Source of the DNA: Candidatus Dechloromonas phosphoritropha
Lineage (GTDB): Bacteria; Pseudomonadota; Gammaproteobacteria; Burkholderiales; Rhodocyclaceae
Assembly: GCA_016722705.1 (NCBI GenBank)
Contig: JADKGN010000001.1
Span: 558,001 to 622,000 of the forward strand
Length of the DNA stretch: 64,000 nt
Reading direction: 5' to 3'
Of the stretch, positions 59,044 to 64,000 are shown one piece after another. The stretch's first letter is position 1; every line of letters starts with the position of its first letter. The position numbers were made by a program, and so were the translations under genes. A model generated the notes under the pieces. It ran no database searches and had not been told where the DNA came from. It saw only the letters and a list, made by a program, of their open reading frames with translations.

Positions 59044-62000
59044 TTGGCGACCTCGAGTTCGAGCTGCAAGGTGACCGCCTTGTCGGACGCTGCGCTGGCC
59101 TGGCGCGGTTTGCCAGGCAGCACACGCTTGACGTCCACTCCATCAATGCTGGTCATCTCGGCGACAATCGCTTCTCCGCGTTGGCTGGCAAGTTGCGCCA
59201 GCGCCTCGTCGGAGACCGGCTGCTCCTTGATCATTCGCTCGAGGAGACCTTGATAGAACGCTGTCGGCGCAGTGGCAAGCGCACGCTGCTTCACCAGGGC
59301 CAGCACTTCGGGCGCATAGCGCTCGCTGAACGCCGCCTCGATCGCCACCTGCGCACGCGGGTTGGCCGCATCAACCGGGCCAGGATCCTCGCCCGGCTGC
59401 AGCTCCAGCCCCATGCGCCCAACGATGTCGGAGCGCACAGCGAGCGACTTCAGCGCCGCTGTATCGGTCTCGACCGAGTGCGTCGGCGGCACGACCAGGG
59501 TCAGCATCGTACGCTCCTTCATCGCCCGCGCGACCGTTGCCAGCTTCTCGCGTTCGGGCGGTGCAAGTACCGCGCTACCGGGTTCGAAGTCGATGCTGTC
59601 GAGCTTGCTATCGCTGCTGGCACCGAAGAGCGCACCGAGCGCCTTGAACGGCGCGGTGACGATGCCGGTAAGCAAACTGCCGAAGGCCTTGCCGATCACC
59701 GCCCCGTAGGCGAATTCAGGATTGTTGAGGTCGCCGCTGACCGGTAGCCCGATATCGATCACACCCTGTGAATCACTTAGGATCGCTATCGCCAGATCGA
59801 GCGGCAGATCCGCAGCACCGGGGGTATCGACCCGCTCGCCAAGTTTCACCTGCTTGAGAACGATCTTGTTCTCGCCGCGCAGCTTTCTCTCCTTAACCTT
59901 GTACTGCAGATCCAGAGACAACTGTCCGCCCGTGATCCTGCGACCGGCGAACTTGACGCCGTACGGCGACAGCGAGCTCAACGTCAGGTTGCGAAAAGTC
60001 ATCTCGATATCGGTCAGTTTCGCCGGGTGGAAGACGCTGATCTGGCCGCGTATCTTCGCCGAACCGTACTTGTCTACTCGCGCGTCGAGCTGCATCTTGG
60101 CGCTGCGTGCCGGATCGGTTCCAAGGCCGGTGATCACGCCTTGCAGTTCGTGCATGCGCGTACGGAACTGCGGTCTCAGACTGAGGTCAGCAAACTCGAG
60201 CGCGCCCTTGGAGACGCGAATGCGGGCGACTGTGACCGGAAACGGATCTTCGGTCGGAACACCCTCGTCGCCTGCTGTCGCCGCCGCTGGTTCTTCGCCA
60301 TCCTTGGATTTCTTCAGCACATCGGTCAGATTGATCGACTGATCCTCGGCAATGATCAAACGCCCGGTGGGCTGCACTATCTGTAGCTCGCCGACATCCA
60401 GCAGATTCGGTTCGACGGTGAGCAACAGGTCGTCGGTGGTCAGCTTGTCCCAGGTGACGAATGGCCGCTTCGGCTCGACCTCGTCGATCTGCAGCTTATC
60501 GACCACAAAGCTGCCTTTGTAGGCCAGTTTTGCACCGGCAACTGCCGGATCGCCATAGCGCAAGCGGCCACTGCTGGAAGCCGTGCCGGAGGCCACAGTC
60601 AGCGTGGTAAATTCCGACACAAGGGGCTGCACCGGTGCCAGCGCGATCTCCACCAGCTTGAGCTGCAGGTCGGACGTGCCGTCGTCGGCACGAACCGTAC
60701 CCTTGGCTTCGATGTCGCCGCCGCTGGCGACCTTGCCCTTCAGATCAACATGCATCGGCGTACTGACCCCGGTTTCGAAACTCGTGACACGCGCAGTGAT
60801 CGACTCGAGGCCGATCGCCAACAGCGGCCCGCCACTGCGATCCTCGAAGGCGAGCGCAAAGTCATCGACTTCGGTTGACTTCACCGCCAGGCGCCACGCG
60901 GCGTCGCTGCCTGCGGCGCCAGGCGCGGCCTCGGCCGCCGCCGCTGCTGCGCCACGGGTGACGATGAGTCCGTTGAACTTTCCTTCAGTGTCCAGCCAGG
61001 TCCGCGCCGCGCCATCGGCGATAGCGACCTTGTCAACGGTGACGACCTGATCCTTCAGGCGCAAAACACCGCCGGAAATATTCGCGCGGCCCAGGCGCAG
61101 CATTTCCGTCGCGGGATCGGCGGGACTATGGAAAACGGCGTCCGACAAGGCCAAGCTGAGCCCGTCGCCGAGTACGTCGATGGGGCCCTTGGGCAGCGCC
61201 ACTGTCAGGGATTTTGCGCCCAGGTTCGCCGCTGCGATCTGCGCGATTTCCGAAGGCGCGTCCAGCGCAACGGCAGCCAGTGCCTTCAATTTTAGAGCGA
61301 CGCCGTCAAAACGCAGGTCCGTGCTGGTCGCAGCCGGCGAAGCGCCGCCAAGGGCAGCGACAATCTTGCTGGCGTCAAACGACGCGTCCTGCCACGTGAT
61401 TCGATCCGCTCCCTGCTGTGCCGCCAGACCGCTAGCCGATAACTGCGCAGCACGCGCCTTGACCCTGGTCTCCGCCACGGCCTGCGCCAGCGAAAGCTTA
61501 TCGCTGGCAAGCCTGGCAGCCTTCAGCGTCACCGCATCCGCCCCGCGCCGCGCTGCGACCCCATCGAAGCCGCCTTGCACCTTGTCGATCACCAGATCGA
61601 GGCCGTCACTCGCTTGTGACAGCGACAGCGTCTGGCCGGCGATAGTGAGCTTGCCCAGATCGATGCCGTCCGCCCCGCTCTGCGCCTTGAAACCGTCAAA
61701 AATTGTTTGCGGCTGGTCGATGACGAGGTCGAAACGAGCATCGGCAATATCGATGGTAATCTGCCCGGCAGCGATCTGCCCATTAGAAACCGTCAGTGAT
61801 TCGGAGCCTCTCTTGAGACGCATTCTGGCGAGCGACAGCTTCGGCTGCGCCAGCTCGACGCGCATTCCGGCTATCGCAAACTCGACGGAGGGAGCGGTCT
61901 CGAGAGCGAGCGTGGCGACGTCAATGACCAGCGCCTGCGCCGGATCGGCATAGGCAAGCGCGACCGCCGAGACCTCTGCAGTGCCTATTGTCACCCGCCA

Positions 62001-63119
62001 CGCGCCCGGCACCACCGCATCCGTGGTTTCGCCCGCAGGCACAACTGGGTCGGTGCCCGGAGCCGTGGCGGGCGCCATGGCCACAGCAGCCTTGGGCTGC
62101 TCAGTCGTATCGGTCTCGGTGGCGGAAGTCGCTGCGGCCCGGGACGCAGAGACGCGCAGCAGTTTCTCCCAGTTGAGTTTGCCGCGTTCATCGAAAGCGA
62201 CAACGACATTACCTTCCGCCAATCGCAACCCACCGAGACTTGCCCGGTGCGCAGTGAGGTCGACACGGCCCTGTTGCAGCGACAGCGTCGCCATCGTCAG
62301 CAGCGGCTCAGCGGATCCGGCAGCGCTTAGCGACAGCGAGGTCAGGTTGAGATTGACATCTTGCACGACGCCCGACAGGGTGCCTGCAGTATCGATCGCC
62401 AAATCGAAGCTGGCGCCCAGATCGACCTTGCCCGCCAGTGAATCGATGGCCAGCAGGCGCGGCAGACTCCTGACCAGTGTCGCCACCTGCAGACCGCCAA
62501 GCTTCAACTTGCCTTTCACGACGATCGGATTGAGCGCCAGGTCGCCGCTTGTCTCCAGTATCTCGCCGGCAGCCGTTTGTGCCGACAGCCGATAACTCGC
62601 TGCCGCCTCGGGCAGACTGGACAGATTGTCGATGATGACCGACAGCGGTGCAATCTGCGCCACCAGAGGTTCGTCGTGCCAGTGGTCGGAAAACTCGATG
62701 CGAGCCTCGCTCAGCGCGACGCGCTGCACGATGAAGCGCGGCAAGCCTTGGTCGACGTCGGGTTCGCTTGCCGGCAGGCGTTCGAGCAAGCTGGCAAACT
62801 TGTGGCGGCCGTCCTTGTCGAGCGCGAAGTTGAGCATCGGCGCCTCCAGCCTGACTTCGGCGAAGGTCCACGCGCGGTCGATGACGCTGCGCAGCTCGAA
62901 ATCAACCAGCAGCCGCTTGAAAGCCAGCAGCGGCCTGCCATCGGGGTCGGCAAATGCGAAATCGTCGACCTCGAAGCGAAACAGCAGCGGATTGAAGCGT
63001 ACCTTGCCGACGCTGACCGTGTGGCCGAGTTGCGCCGGCACCTGCTTCTCGAGCTGCCACTTGACGATCGCCGGCAGGGCGAGGAAGCCGCCGAGCAGGT
63101 ACATCGCGAAGAGAGCCAC
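59040..63119 (-). CDS. DUF748 AsmA-like giant envelope protein
   Basis: 1359 residues from GTG 63119. One N-terminal membrane helix (FAMYLLGGFLALPAIVKWQL), then a very long repetitive beta-rich periplasmic region with DUF748 signatures (VRFNPLLFRFEVDDFAFADP, FNPLLF...; LPLDLAIAILSDSQGVIDIG, LPVSGDLNNPEFAYGAVIGK) and an OmpA-like C-terminal part (IDFEPGSAVLAPPEREKLAT). DUF748 proteins belong to the AsmA clan proposed to bridge the envelope for lipid transport. The frame remains open upstream to about 63215, where AAGGAG occurs near 63209, but no standard start lies there; translation may begin earlier than GTG 63119. Confidence 0.88.
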   Translation of the reverse strand: MALFAMYLLGGFLALPAIVKWQLEKQVPAQLGHTVSVGKVRFNPLLFRFEVDDFAFADPDGRPLLAFKRLLVDFELRSVIDRAWTFAEVRLEAPMLNFALDKDGRHKFASLLERLPASEPDVDQGLPRFIVQRVALSEARIEFSDHWHDEPLVAQIAPLSVIIDNLSSLPEAAASYRLSAQTAAGEILETSGDLALNPIVVKGKLKLGGLQVATLVRSLPRLLAIDSLAGKVDLGASFDLAIDTAGTLSGVVQDVNLNLTSLSLSAAGSAEPLLTMATLSLQQGRVDLTAHRASLGGLRLAEGNVVVAFDERGKLNWEKLLRVSASRAAATSATETDTTEQPKAAVAMAPATAPGTDPVVPAGETTDAVVPGAWRVTIGTAEVSAVALAYADPAQALVIDVATLALETAPSVEFAIAGMRVELAQPKLSLARMRLKRGSESLTVSNGQIAAGQITIDIADARFDLVIDQPQTIFDGFKAQSGADGIDLGKLTIAGQTLSLSQASDGLDLVIDKVQGGFDGVAARRGADAVTLKAARLASDKLSLAQAVAETRVKARAAQLSASGLAAQQGADRITWQDASFDASKIVAALGGASPAATSTDLRFDGVALKLKALAAVALDAPSEIAQIAAANLGAKSLTVALPKGPIDVLGDGLSLALSDAVFHSPADPATEMLRLGRANISGGVLRLKDQVVTVDKVAIADGAARTWLDTEGKFNGLIVTRGAAAAAAEAAPGAAGSDAAWRLAVKSTEVDDFALAFEDRSGGPLLAIGLESITARVTSFETGVSTPMHVDLKGKVASGGDIEAKGTVRADDGTSDLQLKLVEIALAPVQPLVSEFTTLTVASGTASSSGRLRYGDPAVAGAKLAYKGSFVVDKLQIDEVEPKRPFVTWDKLTTDDLLLTVEPNLLDVGELQIVQPTGRLIIAEDQSINLTDVLKKSKDGEEPAAATAGDEGVPTEDPFPVTVARIRVSKGALEFADLSLRPQFRTRMHELQGVITGLGTDPARSAKMQLDARVDKYGSAKIRGQISVFHPAKLTDIEMTFRNLTLSSLSPYGVKFAGRRITGGQLSLDLQYKVKERKLRGENKIVLKQVKLGERVDTPGAADLPLDLAIAILSDSQGVIDIGLPVSGDLNNPEFAYGAVIGKAFGSLLTGIVTAPFKALGALFGASSDSKLDSIDFEPGSAVLAPPEREKLATVARAMKERTMLTLVVPPTHSVETDTAALKSLAVRSDIVGRMGLELQPGEDPGPVDAANPRAQVAIEAAFSERYAPEVLALVKQRALATAPTAFYQGLLERMIKEQPVSDEALAQLASQRGEAIVAEMTSIDGVDVKRVLPGKPRQASAASDKAVTLQLELEVAK

Positions 63120-63507
63120 GCCGATGAGCGCAGGCTTGCTGGTGATGATGCCTCGCAGCCGGTTGGGCTTGGCTGAGGTGTTAACTACAGAGTCGATGAC
63201 TGGACGCTCCTTAATACGGGCTATCGGCGCTGGAAGGGTGCGCTATGGTGGCAGCCGAAGTCAGTGCGACCAGGCAGCCCCCCTCTTGCCCGAGCAATAG
63301 CCCGCTCCTACAACGCCACCGCGACAATTGTTCCAGAGACTGGGAAGCTGTCTGCGAAACGCCGGTCATGCCAGCACGATAGGAACCCATGATAGCCCGC
63401 TGTAGCTCTGCAGTATGCGCGTTCGTCGAAATCGGACTGACGTTCGGTGCGATACCTTTCTGAGAGAGACAGGTAACCGGTGCGGCCATCACCAGCACTG
63501 GGTGAAT

Positions 63508-64000
63508 CAAGATTTCTCCGCTGGACAATGCCGTGCCCGACGAGGCCGAGGCCCTTATGCAGCAGGCGTACAGCCTGCTGCCGCACCTGAAGATCACCGA
63601 ACTGCTGCTGGAAGTCGATGGCTGGACCGGCTTCAGCCGCCACTTCAAGCACCTCAAGAGCGGCGCGGCAGCCGAAGACCAGCACCTGCTGCTGACGACC
63701 ATTCTCGCCGATGCCATCAATCTCGGCCTCTCCAAGATGGCGGAGTCCTGCCCCGGTGTGACCTACGCCAAGCTGACGTGGTTGCAGGCGTGGCACATCC
63801 GCGACGAAACCTATTCGGCGGGTTTAGCCGAGCTGGTCAACAGCCAGTTTCGCCAACCCTTCGCCGCCTACTGGGGCGAAGGCACCACGTCGTCATCGGA
63901 CAGCCAGAACTTCAAGGCCGGCGGCCGTGGCCAAGCTGCCGGCCAGGTAAATCTGAAGTATGGTCAGGAACCGGGCGTGCAGTTCTACACCCACATCTCC
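63508..64000 (+). pseudogene. tnpA: Tn3-family TnpA internal fragment, continuing past the window
   Basis: The frame from about 63508 reads IKISPLDNAVPDEAEALMQQ, SLLPHLKITELLLEVDGWTG, LLLTTILADAINLGLSKMAE, LTWLQAWHIRDETYSAGLAE and GVQFYTHIS at the edge. It is homologous to the 7960-7450 part of the transposase at 6627-9545. Upstream a TGA interrupts (ITSTG, stop, IKIS) and the N-terminal half is absent. The interval 63120-63480 otherwise holds no recognisable gene. Confidence 0.85.

Overview
The window looks like an accessory, transposon-saturated stretch of a betaproteobacterial chromosome. High GC, the YdbH/YnbE/YdbL, DUF1840 and AI-2E gene types and the style of the CsbD/BON/glycine-zipper genes fit Rhodocyclales (Dechloromonas/Accumulibacter-like). 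That assignment is an inference; no rRNA or tRNA gene was seen. At least nine insertion sequences, four Tn3-family transposons or fragments and several MITEs are nested or abutted, and many passenger genes carry single nonsense or frameshift lesions.

Layout: 1-6.56 kb holds a truncated IS5-family element, then a 4.5 kb segment bounded by two remnants of one IS4-type element. Inside are an in-frame Mfd/AmrS chimera, a phosphotransferase-ATPase gene and dead archease and rtcB genes. 6.56-16 kb is a Tn3-family unit: tnpA with an amber stop, a res-like site, and a LysR-controlled oxidoreductase cassette (carboxymuconolactone-decarboxylase-like, broken DUF2255, cupin, SDR, aldo-keto reductase) hit by a 1279-bp ISAs1 element. 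16-21.6 kb is a second Tn3-type remnant: a toxin-antitoxin pair, then a tnpR-tnpA deletion fusion interrupted by an IS4 element that is itself interrupted by another IS4-family element. 21.9-36 kb is an envelope/stress island: two CsbD genes, a CRP-PAS-PAS-GGDEF fusion, DUF1840, a REC-PAS-GGDEF-EAL gene split by a stop, tiny membrane proteins, lipoproteins, BON, DUF883-like, AI-2E and VIT1-like transporters. 36-39.3 kb is the ydbH-ynbE-ydbL lipid-transport operon. 39.4-45 kb has IS5, three small lipoproteins and an IS110 whose end is broken by IS4. 45-56 kb has a mini Tn3 derivative carrying a MITE, chromosomal scraps, and a third Tn3-type transposon: tnpA split by IS66, a TA pair with dead toxin, an unnamed 510-residue winged-helix gene and a long resolvase. 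56-63 kb is quieter (SDR, YihY/BrkB, a 1359-residue AsmA-like DUF748 protein). The window ends in another tnpA fragment.

The most coherent undescribed signal is a 16-bp dyad (consensus TGTKCGYTRGCGMACA) found about eleven times between 22.2 and 41.8 kb. It lies upstream of the small stress/envelope genes and of the CRP-PAS-GGDEF gene. For four genes the near edge is 97-99 nt from the start codon, including a 24-codon gene whose copy has been moved 1.4 kb away by an IS. This looks like one regulon, plausibly controlled by the CRP-type protein encoded inside it and linked to cyclic-di-GMP signalling through the neighbouring GGDEF/EAL proteins.
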